DNA from: Sphingomonas sp. BK580
GTDB lineage: Bacteria; Pseudomonadota; Alphaproteobacteria; Sphingomonadales; Sphingomonadaceae
Reading direction: 5' to 3'
DNA length: 64,000 bases
Assembly: GCF_014194975.1 (NCBI RefSeq)
Contig: NZ_JACIAY010000002.1
Location: 496,001 to 560,000 of the forward strand
Shown: one piece after another, positions 25,386 through 33,857 of the stretch
Numbering within the stretch: the first letter of the stretch is position 1
Layout: every line of letters starts with the position of its first letter
Notes under the pieces: generated by a model
What the model saw: the letters and a program-made list of their open reading frames with translations, nothing else
Database searches by the model: none
What the model was told of the DNA's origin: nothing
Made by a program: the position numbers and the translations under genes

Positions 25386-27677
25386 ATGGACGATCTGCTG
25401 CAGGAATTCATCGCCGAGACGCGCGAGACGCTCGAGGCGCTCTCGGGCGAGATCGTCGGCTGGGAGGCCGATCCGAGCGACCGCGCACGGCTCGACTCGA
25501 TCTTCCGATTCGTCCACACGATCAAGGGTAGCTGCGGCTTCCTCGACCTGCCGCGGCTCGCGCGGCTCAGCCACGCCGCCGAGGACGCGCTCGCCGCGGT
25601 GCGCGGCGGTGACCGCGTGCCCGACAGCGCTCTGGTCAGCGCGATCCTCGCCATCATCGACCGGATCGGCGACTTGGTCGAGGCGATCGACGCGGGCGAG
25701 TCGCTCGACGACGGCGGCGAGGCGCTGCTGATCGCCGCGCTCGACGCCGCCCCAGCCGTCGCCACGGTCACCGCCGCCGCGCCCGCGCTGCCCGACGCCG
25801 CGCTCGCCGCCACGGCGCAGCGTGCCGGGCACAAGCGCTCGGTGCGGCTCTCGGTCGACCTGCTCGACCGGATGATGAGCGGCGTCTCGGACATGGTGCT
25901 CGCGCGCAACCAGCTCGCGCGCCACCTCCGCCAGATCGAGGACCCTCGGCTCGAGGCGATGCTCGAGCGGCTCAGCCTCTCGGTCGACGAGCTGCGCGAC
26001 ACCGTCACGCGCACCCGCATGCAGCGCGTCGAGGCGCTGTTCTCGGCGCTGCCGCGGCTGGCGCGCGACTCCGCCGCCTCGCTCGGCAAGTCGGTGACGC
26101 TGGTGATCGAGGGCGGCGACGTCGAGCTCGACCGCGAGATGATCGAGCTGCTGCGCGACCCACTCGTCCACATCGTCCGCAACGCGGTCGATCACGGGCT
26201 CGAGGACCGCGCCGACCGCATCCTCGCGGGCAAGCCCGGCACCGGCGAACTGCGCGTCGTCGCGCGCCAGGCCGGCAACCTGATCATCATCGACATCGTC
26301 GACGACGGTCGCGGCGTCGACACCGACCGGCTCGTCGCCAAGATCCTGCGCGACCAGCCCTCGCGCGCCGGCGAGCTGCGCGGATTGGACGAGGAGGCGC
26401 GGCTGCGGCTGATCTTCGAGCCGGGCCTGTCGTCGCGCGATGAGGTCACCGCTCTGTCGGGACGCGGCGTCGGCATGGACGTGGTCAAGGCCAACGTCGA
26501 GCAGGCCGGCGGTCGGATCTCGCTGGTCAACCGGCCGGGGCAGGGGCTCACCGTCTCGCTCGAGGTGCCGCTGACGCTCGCCATCCTCAACGCGGTGCTG
26601 GTCGACGCCGCGGGCACGCGCTTCGCGGTGCCGCGCCAGTCGGTCGACGAGATCGTCGCGGTCGACGGCGGCGCGGTGCGGGTCGATCGAGTGGGCACCG
26701 GCTCGGTCGTGCTGCTGCGCGGGCAGCGGCTGCCGATGGTCGAGCTGGGCGACCTGCTGGATCGCACGTCCGCGGAGCCACCGCGCTATCTCGCGATCGT
26801 GTCGCTGCGCGAGGGCCGCTTCGCGCTCGCGCTCGATGGCGTGCGCGACACGCAGGAGCTGGTGGTCAAGCCCGCGGCGCCCGCGGTGATGCGCGCGGGG
26901 ATCTACGCCGGCCAGATGCTGCCCGACGACGGGTTGCCGATCCTGCTGCTCGACTGCTCCGGGATCGCTGCCCGCGCGGGGCTGACCTTCGAGCAGATCC
27001 AGGCGCAGGCCAGCGCTGTCGCCGCGGTCGAGCCGGTGCGCGCGCTGCTGTTCCTCGACGTGGACGGCGAGCGCCGGCTGATCGTGTCCGACGCGGTCGA
27101 CCGGATCGAGAAGGTCGCGGCCGGGGCGGTGCGCTCGCTCGCGCGCGGGACCTGGCTGACGATCGATGGCCGCTCGGTGCCGGTCTGGTCGGGACAGGGC
27201 GCCCACGCCGAGGCGGTCCGCACCGTGCTGCGGCTCCAGGCCGACGGTCTCGAGCTCGCGTATCCGGTCGAGGAGGCGATCGAGATCGTGCCGCTGCCCG
27301 GCGAGCTCGCGCCCGCTGCCGATCCGCACGGCATCATCGCCGGGCTGGCGGTGATCGCGGGCGAGCCGATCGAGCTGGTCGACCCGCTCGCGATGTTCGC
27401 CGCGCTGCCGGTCGTCGCCGAGCGACCGCTCTGCCTGCTCCACGGCAGCGAGGGAGCATGGATGGAGGCCTTCCTCAAGCCGACGATCGTGCAGGCGGGT
27501 TATCGTGTCGTGCGGTCGGTGAAGCCGGGCGAGCGCCCCGCGATCGCGCTGGCGATCGACGAGGAGGCGGACAGCGCGCCGATGCCCGCGCTGCGGCTCA
27601 GCCGCACGCGCGGCCAGCCGCTCTACCGTTATGACCGCGGCGCGCTGGTCGCCGCGCTGAAGGAGCATCGCGCATGA
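25386..27677 (+). CDS. cheA: Chemotaxis histidine kinase CheA
   Basis: This is a 763-residue kinase. The Hpt domain carries the phosphorylated histidine at residue 44 (FRFVHTIKGSCGF). There is no clear P2 domain. The P3 dimerisation helix pair (SVDLLDRMMSGVSDMVLARN) is followed by the ATPase boxes HIVRNAVDHGLED (N), DDGRGVD (G1) and GRGVGMDVVK (G2), then a CheW-like P5 domain. About 250 further residues follow, including a second CheW-like stretch and a C-terminal region without an aspartate phosphosite. It overlaps cheW by four bases. It feeds CheY and CheB in this locus. Confidence 0.93.
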   Translation: MDDLLQEFIAETRETLEALSGEIVGWEADPSDRARLDSIFRFVHTIKGSCGFLDLPRLARLSHAAEDALAAVRGGDRVPDSALVSAILAIIDRIGDLVEAIDAGESLDDGGEALLIAALDAAPAVATVTAAAPALPDAALAATAQRAGHKRSVRLSVDLLDRMMSGVSDMVLARNQLARHLRQIEDPRLEAMLERLSLSVDELRDTVTRTRMQRVEALFSALPRLARDSAASLGKSVTLVIEGGDVELDREMIELLRDPLVHIVRNAVDHGLEDRADRILAGKPGTGELRVVARQAGNLIIIDIVDDGRGVDTDRLVAKILRDQPSRAGELRGLDEEARLRLIFEPGLSSRDEVTALSGRGVGMDVVKANVEQAGGRISLVNRPGQGLTVSLEVPLTLAILNAVLVDAAGTRFAVPRQSVDEIVAVDGGAVRVDRVGTGSVVLLRGQRLPMVELGDLLDRTSAEPPRYLAIVSLREGRFALALDGVRDTQELVVKPAAPAVMRAGIYAGQMLPDDGLPILLLDCSGIAARAGLTFEQIQAQASAVAAVEPVRALLFLDVDGERRLIVSDAVDRIEKVAAGAVRSLARGTWLTIDGRSVPVWSGQGAHAEAVRTVLRLQADGLELAYPVEEAIEIVPLPGELAPAADPHGIIAGLAVIAGEPIELVDPLAMFAALPVVAERPLCLLHGSEGAWMEAFLKPTIVQAGYRVVRSVKPGERPAIALAIDEEADSAPMPALRLSRTRGQPLYRYDRGALVAALKEHRA

Positions 27678-28114
27678 TCGGGTCGCTGCAACTGGTGGCG
27701 CGGATCGGCGGCTGCGGCGTGCTGTTCGACGCCGAGCGGGTTGATTCGGTGGTCGAGGTCGGTACGGTCGTGCCGGCGCCGGGCGCGTCCGCCGCGGTGA
27801 TCGGCCTGGCCGCGATGCGGAGCCGCGTCGCTACCGTGCTGGACGTGCGCACGCTGCTCGGCGTCCCGCGCTGTCCCGAGGAGAAGCGGCGCGAGGGCGG
27901 CCGCGCGGTGGCAACGATCGTCGACGGGCACCTCTATGCCATCGCGGTCGACTCGCTCGAGGACGTCTCGACCTTCCAGCTCGGCGCCGCCCCCGCGGGG
28001 CTCGATACGGCGGGCGAGTGGGACTTCGTCACCGGCATCGGCGAGGGAGAGCAGGAGACGCTGCTGGCACTCGACGTCGACCGTCTGGTGGCGCGCGCCA
28101 GCGCCCTGGCCTGA
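27674..28114 (+). CDS. cheW: Chemotaxis coupling protein CheW
   Basis: This is a 146-residue single CheW domain (FDAERVDSVVEVGTVVPAPG, then AVIGLAAMRSRVATVLDVRTLLG) that would link receptors to CheA. It is somewhat divergent, with MRSRVATVLDVR in place of the usual NLRG..PVIDLR. The ATG overlaps the cheA stop (ATGA). The 265 bases to cheY hold a fragment of the dispersed GATCCCGA repeat and a CtrA-like box. Confidence 0.85.
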   Translation: MIGSLQLVARIGGCGVLFDAERVDSVVEVGTVVPAPGASAAVIGLAAMRSRVATVLDVRTLLGVPRCPEEKRREGGRAVATIVDGHLYAIAVDSLEDVSTFQLGAAPAGLDTAGEWDFVTGIGEGEQETLLALDVDRLVARASALA

Positions 28115-28226
28115 GACGTCGGCGAGCGAGCTGCGGCGGCGCGCGCCCTCTTCTCCATCGTGCCGCGACGGGCCCGGCGTCCGCGTCGGCACGCGCCACG
28201 TCAGCCACTGCTCGAGCGGACACGGG

Positions 28227-28254
28227 GATCCCGACTCACGTCCGGAACGACGGC
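28227..28254. repeat. Partial copy of dispersed repeat A
   Basis: GATCCCGACTCACGTCCGG + AACGACGGC matches the right arm of copy A2 at 22 of 28 positions. It lies in the cheW-cheY gap. No left arm is obvious. Confidence 0.4.
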
Positions 28255-28313
28255 GTGATGGAGATCCCTGCGCACGCACCGTGACAGCACGACCGCGACA
28301 AGTTCGTGTCGCC

Positions 28314-28330
28314 GTTAACGCCAAACTTAC
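28314..28330 (-). promoter_or_regulatory. CtrA-like box upstream of cheY
   Basis: On the minus strand this reads GTAAG-N7-TTAAC, the same half-sites and spacing as the box before cheA. It is 48 bases before the cheY ATG. Confidence 0.4.
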
Positions 28331-28378
28331 CCCTCGCGCGGCACAAGCAGGCCACGCTTGGTATCGCAGGACCGCCCC

Positions 28379-28744
28379 ATGAAGACTTGCCTGATCGTCG
28401 ATGACTCCAAGGTGATCCGCAAGGTCGCCCGGCATATCCTGGAGACGCTCGACTTCACCGTTTCGGAGGCGGGTGACGGTCGCGAGGCGCTCACCGCCTG
28501 CCGCGCGTCCTGCCCCGACGTCATCCTGCTCGACTGGAACATGCCCGTGATGAGCGGGATGGAGTTCCTGCGCGCGCTCGGCGACGAGTCGCTGCCGGCG
28601 CGCCCGAAGGTGGTGTTCTGCACCACCGAGAACGGCATGGCGCACATTCGCGCGGCGATCGAGGCCGGCGCGGACGAATATGTCATGAAGCCGTTCGATC
28701 GCGAGACGCTGCAGAGCAAGCTCCAGATCGTCGGCGTGGCCTGA
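28379..28744 (+). CDS. cheY: Single-domain response regulator CheY
   Basis: This is a 121-residue receiver. The acidic pair is D8-D9 (LIVDDSKVIRK), the phosphoacceptor is D52 (VILLDWNMPVMSG), with the conserved threonine in FCTTEN and lysine K104 (YVMKPFD). There is no output domain. GCAGG lies eight bases before the chosen ATG. It probably signals to the flagellar motor or to another CheA-controlled output; the motor genes are outside the window. Confidence 0.9.
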   Translation: MKTCLIVDDSKVIRKVARHILETLDFTVSEAGDGREALTACRASCPDVILLDWNMPVMSGMEFLRALGDESLPARPKVVFCTTENGMAHIRAAIEAGADEYVMKPFDRETLQSKLQIVGVA

Positions 28745-28779
28745 CGCCAGCGCCCGCCGCGCCCCGGCCGACCGCTGCC

Positions 28780-29865
28780 ATGCCGCAGTTCGCGTCCTCC
28801 CTGGCTCCGACACGTGGCGTGCCGCGCGTCCTGATCGTCGACGATTCGGCGGTCGCGCGCGCCGCGCTGGGTCGCTATATCGAGGCGAGCGGCCGGTTCG
28901 AGCTGGCCGGTGCGGTCGGCGACGCCTCGCGGGCGCTCGCCTTCCTCTCGACGCAGCGGGTCGACGTGATCCTGCTCGATCTCGAGATGCCGCGACAGAG
29001 CGGGATCGACGCGCTGCCGCAGCTGCTCGTCGCCGGCGCGGGAGCGCGCGTGCTGATCGTCTCGAGCGCCGCGGCGGAGGGTGCCGAGGTGACCATGCGC
29101 GCGCTCGCGCTCGGCGCGGCGGACACGCTGGTCAAGCCGGTCGCCGGTGCCTTCGCCAGCCGCTTCGGGGACACGTTGCTGGCACGGCTGGACGTGCTCG
29201 CCGCGCCGGCCACACCGGCGGGCCTGGGGGTTGCCGCCGAGCCGGCACGCCGCGGGCGCGCGCCCACGCCGCTCGTCGCCGCTGCGCCCGCGTTCGACGC
29301 GATCGCGATCGGCGCCTCGACCGGCGGCATCCACGCGCTCGCGTCGCTGCTCGCGGAGGTGCCCGCGGCGGTGACCCAGCCGATCCTGGTCACCCAGCAC
29401 CTGCCACCGTCCTTCTCGCCCTATTTCGCCGCGCAGCTCGGCGTCTCGGCGAAGCGCCCGAGCGTGATCGCGCAGGATCATGGCCGCGTTCGCGCCGGCG
29501 AGGTGGTGATCGCGCCGGGCAACGCCCATCTCGTCGCCCACGCGCTGCACGACGGCGGTGCCGCGACGCGCCTGTCGCAGGCGCCGGCGCCGACCGGCAA
29601 CCTGCCCTCGGTCGACCCGATGTTCACCAGCCTCGCCGCGGTCTACGGCCCACGGCTGCTCGCGATCGTGCTGAGCGGCATGGGCCGCGACGGACTCGAG
29701 GGCGCGCGCGCGGTGCGCGACGCCGGCGGCACCGTGCTGGTGCAGGACCGCCGCAGCTCGGTGGTCTGGGGCATGCCCGGTGCGATCGCCAAGGCCGGGC
29801 TGGCGCAGGGCGTGATGTCGCCCGCCGAGCTCGGCGCGACGATCGCCGCGGGGGGCAGCCGATGA
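28780..29865 (+). CDS. cheB: Protein-glutamate methylesterase CheB
   Basis: This is a 361-residue enzyme that demethylates receptor glutamates. The receiver domain has D21-D22 and phosphosite D67 (VILLDLEMP). After a linker, the esterase domain shows the catalytic triad: serine in AIGASTGGIHAL (about residue 180), histidine in VTQHLPPSFSPYF (about 207) and aspartate in LSGMGRDGLEGA. The ATG is 35 bases after cheY. The stop overlaps the cheR start. Confidence 0.95.
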   Translation: MPQFASSLAPTRGVPRVLIVDDSAVARAALGRYIEASGRFELAGAVGDASRALAFLSTQRVDVILLDLEMPRQSGIDALPQLLVAGAGARVLIVSSAAAEGAEVTMRALALGAADTLVKPVAGAFASRFGDTLLARLDVLAAPATPAGLGVAAEPARRGRAPTPLVAAAPAFDAIAIGASTGGIHALASLLAEVPAAVTQPILVTQHLPPSFSPYFAAQLGVSAKRPSVIAQDHGRVRAGEVVIAPGNAHLVAHALHDGGAATRLSQAPAPTGNLPSVDPMFTSLAAVYGPRLLAIVLSGMGRDGLEGARAVRDAGGTVLVQDRRSSVVWGMPGAIAKAGLAQGVMSPAELGATIAAGGSR

Positions 29866-30710
29866 GCGCGGCGCCGCAGGGACCGTCGACGATCGACGCC
29901 GGCTCGGCACAGGTCTTCGCCGCGCTGCTCGAGGCGCGCACGGGCCAGCGCATCGCGGCCGGCCGCAGTTGGAAATTCGACGCGGCGCTGAAGCCGTTGC
30001 TCCAGTCGCTCGGGCTCGATCGAGTCGAACAACTCACGGCGAGGCTGATGGAACGTCACGACACCGCACTCGCCGACCGGATCGTCGACTCGCTGCTCAA
30101 CCAGGAGACCAGCTTCTACCGCGATGCGGGGGTGATCGAGGCCGCCGCCAAGCTGGTGCAGGAGCAGCCCGCGCCCGCGCGCGTGTGGTGCGCCGCCTGT
30201 GCCACGGGGCAGGAGCCGCTGTCGCTCGCGATGCTGTTCGCCGAGGCGGGCGGGCCGATGCCTGAGATCGTCGCGACCGACGTCTCGGCGGCCGCGATCG
30301 CGCGCGCGCGGGCGGGCAGCTACAGCCAGTTCGAGATCCAGCGTGGGCTGCCGATCCGGCGCATGATGCGATGGTTCGAGAGCGCGCCGAACGATCACTG
30401 GGTGGCACAGCCCAAGCTGCTCGCGACCATCGCCTACCGCCGCCACAACCTCGTGACGGATCAGCCGCCGGCCGGCACGTTCGACCTGATCCTCTGTCGC
30501 AACGTGCTCTTCTACCTGGCCTCGCACCTGCGCGAGCAAGTGCTGGAGCGACTCGCCGGCGCGCTCAAGCCCAGCGGCGTGCTGTTGCTCGGCGCGGGCG
30601 AGACCGTGATCGGCCAGTCCGAGCGGCTGCGCCCGTGCCGGCGCGCCCGCGGCTTCTACGAGCGGGTCGGCGCGCCCGACACGCCGGAGCGGCTTTACAC
30701 CGCGCGCTAA
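29862..30710 (+). CDS. cheR: Chemotaxis protein methyltransferase CheR
   Basis: This is a 282-residue S-adenosylmethionine-dependent methyltransferase that methylates receptor glutamates, opposing CheB. It has the N-terminal helical CheR_N (residues 10-65) followed by LNQETSFYRDAGVIEA, the SAM-binding VWCAACATGQEPLSLAMLF (family norm: W..ACSTGEEPYS), IVATDVSAAAIARA and FDLILCRNVLFYLA. The CATGQEP variant is slightly unusual. The start overlaps cheB (ATGA). It ends the chemotaxis unit. No receptor (MCP) gene is in the window. Confidence 0.93.
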   Translation: MSAAPQGPSTIDAGSAQVFAALLEARTGQRIAAGRSWKFDAALKPLLQSLGLDRVEQLTARLMERHDTALADRIVDSLLNQETSFYRDAGVIEAAAKLVQEQPAPARVWCAACATGQEPLSLAMLFAEAGGPMPEIVATDVSAAAIARARAGSYSQFEIQRGLPIRRMMRWFESAPNDHWVAQPKLLATIAYRRHNLVTDQPPAGTFDLILCRNVLFYLASHLREQVLERLAGALKPSGVLLLGAGETVIGQSERLRPCRRARGFYERVGAPDTPERLYTAR

Positions 30711-30729
30711 GTCCGCGATCCGGCGAGGC

Positions 30730-31647
30730 GTGAGCAGCGCCGCCCCGACCATCACCGCCCTGCCGTCGGTCACCGTCTTCGGCGCGCGCGACCTCGCCGT
30801 GGTGGTCATGATGAACCTGCTCTGGGGCCTCAACATCGTCGCGGTGAAGGAGGCGGTCGCGCTCGTCCCGCCGATCACCGCGGGCATGTTGCGCCAGCTG
30901 ATCGTGCTCCTGGTCTGCGCCAGCGCGCTGCGGGTCGTGCCGGGCAGGATGGTGCCGCTGCTCGCGCTGGGCGTGCTCTCGGGCGGTCTTTTCTACGTCT
31001 TCATCAATCTCAGCCTGGCGGTGTCGGACAATGTCGGAGCGCTGGCGATCGCGGGGCAGCTCGGCGTGCCCTTCTCGCTGCTGCTCGCGATCGCGGTGCT
31101 GCGCGAGCGGATCCACGCGCCGCGCGTGATCGGCATCCTGCTCGCCTTCGCCGGCGTCGGGCTGTTGGTGTTCGACCCCGCCGCGGCGCGCGAGGGGGTG
31201 GGGCTCGCCCTGACCGCGGCCAGCAGCCTGGTGTGGGCGGTCTGCTCGCTGATCCAGCGCCGGCTGATCGGGGTGCCGGTGCTGACGATCTACGCCTGGA
31301 TCGGTCTTCTCGGGACGCTGACCCTGGCCGCGGCGTCGTGGTGCTTCGAGCCCGGCGCGATCGCGCGGCTGCCGCAAGCGCCCGTCGCGGCGCTGCTGCC
31401 GATCGCTTTCTCCGGCATCGGCTCGACCGTACTCGGCCACGGCTCGATGATGTGGCTGCTGCAGCGCCACCCGGTCTCGACCGTCACGCCGCTGACGCTC
31501 GCCGCGCCGGTGGTCAGCGTCGCCGCCGCATCCTATTGGTTCGACACGCCGCTGACCTGGCCGATGGTGGCCGGGGGCGCGGTGGCGATGCTGGGGGTGG
31601 CGATCGTGACGATCCGGACGGCGGCGAAGGGTGAGCGACGAGCATGA
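30730..31647 (+). CDS. EamA/DMT family transporter
   Basis: This is a 305-residue inner-membrane protein with about ten hydrophobic segments in two EamA repeats (for example LLWGLNIVAVKEAV at the start of the first, SSLVWAVCSLIQRRL at the start of the second). Members export metabolites or amino acids. The substrate is not predictable. I chose the GTG at 30730 with GGCGAGGC upstream, 19 bases after cheR. The stop overlaps the amidase gene by four bases, so those two are probably coupled. Confidence 0.85.
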   Translation: MSSAAPTITALPSVTVFGARDLAVVVMMNLLWGLNIVAVKEAVALVPPITAGMLRQLIVLLVCASALRVVPGRMVPLLALGVLSGGLFYVFINLSLAVSDNVGALAIAGQLGVPFSLLLAIAVLRERIHAPRVIGILLAFAGVGLLVFDPAAAREGVGLALTAASSLVWAVCSLIQRRLIGVPVLTIYAWIGLLGTLTLAAASWCFEPGAIARLPQAPVAALLPIAFSGIGSTVLGHGSMMWLLQRHPVSTVTPLTLAAPVVSVAAASYWFDTPLTWPMVAGGAVAMLGVAIVTIRTAAKGERRA

Positions 31648-32333
31648 GATGTGTCGAGGCGCCGTCGCCCAATTTCAACGAGCGCAAGCTGCCGATCTCG
31701 ATGATCGTGCTTCACTACACGGGGATGCGCGGCGCCGAGGAGGCGATCGCGCGGCTGCGCGACCCCGCGGCCGAGGTGTCGAGCCACTATGTCGTCGACG
31801 AGGACGGCACGTTGCTGCGGCTGGTCGACGACGACAAGCGCGCCTGGCACGCCGGCGCGTCGCACTGGCGCGACGTCGACGACGTCAACTCGGCCGCGAT
31901 CGGGATCGAGATCGTCAACCCCGGGCACGAGTTCGGCTACCGCGCCTTCCCCGAGCCGCAGGTCGACGCGGTGATCCGGCTCGTCGCGCACCTGAAGGAC
32001 CGCTACGAGATCACGCGCGGCAACATCGTCGGCCATTCCGACGTCGCACCCGCGCGCAAGCGCGACCCGGGCGAGCTGTTCCCGTGGCACCGGCTGGCGC
32101 GGCTGCGGCTGGCGCTGCCGCGGCCGACCAAGAACCTGGTCGACCCGTTCTGGAGCGAGCCTGCCTTCTGCCTCGCGCTCGAGCGCTTCGGCTATGACGT
32201 CACCGACCGCATGGCCGCGATCATGGCGTTCCAGCGGCGCTTCCGCCCCGAGCTGATCGACGGCGAGATCGACGCCGAGTGCCGCATGATCCTGCTCGCG
32301 CTGCTCCTGCCGCGGCCGCAGGGCGACGACTGA
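31644..32333 (+). CDS. N-acetylmuramoyl-L-alanine amidase (Amidase_2/AmpD-AmiD type)
   Basis: This is a 229-residue zinc amidase that cuts between MurNAc and the stem peptide. Zinc ligands are visible in MIVLHYTGM (histidine), and GHSDVAPARKRDPGELFPW (histidine and aspartate). VSSHYVVDEDGTLLRLV and AWHAGAS complete the fold. A C-terminal segment (residues 180-225, RMAAIMAFQRRFRP) resembles a peptidoglycan-binding domain. There is no signal peptide, which favours cytoplasmic muropeptide recycling alongside AnmK. It precedes rnpB. Confidence 0.9.
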   Translation: MRCVEAPSPNFNERKLPISMIVLHYTGMRGAEEAIARLRDPAAEVSSHYVVDEDGTLLRLVDDDKRAWHAGASHWRDVDDVNSAAIGIEIVNPGHEFGYRAFPEPQVDAVIRLVAHLKDRYEITRGNIVGHSDVAPARKRDPGELFPWHRLARLRLALPRPTKNLVDPFWSEPAFCLALERFGYDVTDRMAAIMAFQRRFRPELIDGEIDAECRMILLALLLPRPQGDD

Positions 32334-32372
32334 CGCTTCCCACGCGGCGCCGCAGCCGCTAGGGCGGCCGCG

Positions 32373-32761
32373 CCAGGGGGCCGGGCGGCCGCGTCACGCG
32401 TCAGCGTGCCGAGGAAAGTCCGGGCTCCACGGAACGACGGTGGCGGGTAACGCCCGCCGGCCAAGGGCGCGAGCCCGCGGTCAGGGACAGTGCAACAGAG
32501 AGCAGACGGCCACGGCTTCGGCCGGGCCAAGGTGAAAGGGTGCGGTAAGAGCGCACCGCGCGGCCGGCAACGGTCGTGGCACGGTAAACCCCACCGGGAG
32601 CAAGACCGAATAGGGGCGGCAGGGGCGCGTTCGCGCGCCCGGGGCGTGTTCCCGCTCGCCGCCCGGGTTGGTTGCTGGAGCGCGTCGGCGACGGCGCGCC
32701 GAGAGGAATGGTCGCCCAGTCCCGAGAGGGATGGACAGAACCCGGCTTACAGGCCCCCTGG
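32373..32761 (+). ncRNA. rnpB: RNase P RNA (class A)
   Basis: The catalytic RNA of RNase P. Helix P1 is formed by CCAGGGGGCC (32373-32382) and GGCCCCCTGG (32752-32761). The universally conserved segments are present: GAGGAAAGTCCGGGCTCC near the 5' end, AGGGTGCGGTAAGAGCGCACC in the middle and ACAGAACCCGGCTTACAGGCC at the 3' end. The length of about 389 nt is typical. It is followed by GCATTTTCG, a short T-run. Open frames across it are not genes. Confidence 0.97.
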
Positions 32762-32820
32762 CATTTTCGCCGCCGCGCTCGCTTGGCGGGCGCGGCGGCG
32801 GACCCTATGTGCCGGGGCGC

Positions 32821-33369
32821 ATGGCACGTATTCCCACCCGCTCGAACGACTGGGGTTTCCCGCGCTGGCGCGGCTATGGCGCGGGTCGCGAGGCGGCGAA
32901 CGTGCGGCTGTGCGATCGCCACGGCTGCGAGGAGCCGGGCGACTGCCCCGCGCCCAAGTCGCCCAACAGCCCCGACCGCTGGTATTTCTGTCAGACGCAC
33001 GCGGCCGAGTACAATCGCGGTTGGAACTATTTCGAGGGCCTCTCCGCCGAGGAGGCGGCGGCGCGCGAGGCCGACGAGCGCCGCGATGCCGGCGGCTACC
33101 AGCAGTCGCGCCACCAGGCCTGGGCCGGACCGGGCGACGGCACGCGATCGCGCGACGAGATGCGCGCGCTCGAGGTGCTGGAGCTCGAGGTCGACGCCTC
33201 GTTCGAGGACGTGCGGCTGGCGTGGCGCCGGCTCGCCAAGTCGAACCACCCCGACGTGCGACCCGGCGACGCCGAGGCGGCCAAGCGCTTCCAGGCGATC
33301 CAGGCGGCCTATGAAGTGCTGCGCGCGGCCGAGGACGCGCGGACCTGGAAGCCGCGGGCGGAGGCGTGA
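32821..33369 (+). CDS. J-domain protein with N-terminal cysteine/histidine cluster
   Basis: This is a 182-residue DnaJ-like co-chaperone. The J domain is at the C-terminus (residues about 115-175, ALEVLELEVDASFEDVRLAW) with the HPD motif intact (KSNHPDVRPGD). The N-terminal third has C31, H34, C36, C42, C57 and H60 (LCDRHGCEEPGDCP and FCQTH), a likely zinc site not found in classic DnaJ, where the J domain is N-terminal. It is 60 bases downstream of rnpB and overlaps the 2Fe-2S gene by four bases. Confidence 0.85.
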   Translation: MARIPTRSNDWGFPRWRGYGAGREAANVRLCDRHGCEEPGDCPAPKSPNSPDRWYFCQTHAAEYNRGWNYFEGLSAEEAAAREADERRDAGGYQQSRHQAWAGPGDGTRSRDEMRALEVLELEVDASFEDVRLAWRRLAKSNHPDVRPGDAEAAKRFQAIQAAYEVLRAAEDARTWKPRAEA

Positions 33370-33668
33370 GAGGCGAGCTCCGCGCGCGCTGGGGCGGCGC
33401 GCTGCTGGTGTGCGGCAAATGCTCGAAGAAGCTCGACGGCGGCTTCGGCCGCAAGGGCAAGACGTCGCTCGCCAAGGCGCTGCGCGACGAGCCGGGGCTG
33501 GGCAGGGGGCGCAAGGCCGCGCTCGGCGTGGTCGAGGTGCGCTGCCTCGGCGTGTGTCCGCGTGGTGCGGTGACCCTGGTCGACACGCGCGTGCCCGATC
33601 GGTGGCGGCTGGTCGAGGCGGGCGCCGACGTCGCGGCGCTCGCGGCGGGGCTGCGCCGCGAGGGGTGA
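33366..33668 (+). CDS. (2Fe-2S) ferredoxin domain-containing protein
   Basis: This is a 100-residue thioredoxin-like 2Fe-2S protein. Cysteines occur as LLVCGKCSKK near the N-terminus and RCLGVCPRGAVTLVD further on, the C-x2-C and C-x3-C pairs of this family. GTG start overlaps the J-domain gene stop. The partner is unknown. An electron carrier or cluster donor role is an inference. sufE lies just downstream in the opposite direction. Confidence 0.8.
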   Translation: MRGELRARWGGALLVCGKCSKKLDGGFGRKGKTSLAKALRDEPGLGRGRKAALGVVEVRCLGVCPRGAVTLVDTRVPDRWRLVEAGADVAALAAGLRREG

Positions 33669-33710
33669 GGGCGGCCGGATGAGACGGTGTGGCATGCACG
33701 ATCGCCGCCA

Positions 33711-33818
33711 CTCCCTCCGTCGTTCCCGCGAAGGCGTGGCACCAGAGGCGCTACCGCGCGGGCCCTTCGCTGTCGTCAGCGTGTCTGGATCCCGCCGGCG
33801 CGGGGATGACGAAGGGAG
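33711..33818. repeat. Long imperfect palindromic intergenic repeat
   Basis: The left arm CTCCCTCCGTCGTTCCCGCG (33711-33730) and right arm CGCGGGGATGACGAAGGGAG (33799-33818) match as inverted repeats at 17 of 20 positions. The interior contains GGATCCCGCCGGCG. The GGATCC...GGGATGACG word recurs at 19335-19375 and 55885-55980. It lies between convergent 2Fe-2S and sufE genes and may also terminate both. Confidence 0.55.
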
Positions 33819-33857
33819 CGGGAGAGCGGTGATCCGATCGACGGAACGCGCACCAGC

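Noticed and set aside
32401..33711. Long open frames across the RNase P RNA region on both strands
   Set aside because: The sequence is explained by rnpB with conserved core elements and a perfect P1 helix; the frames have no protein family features.
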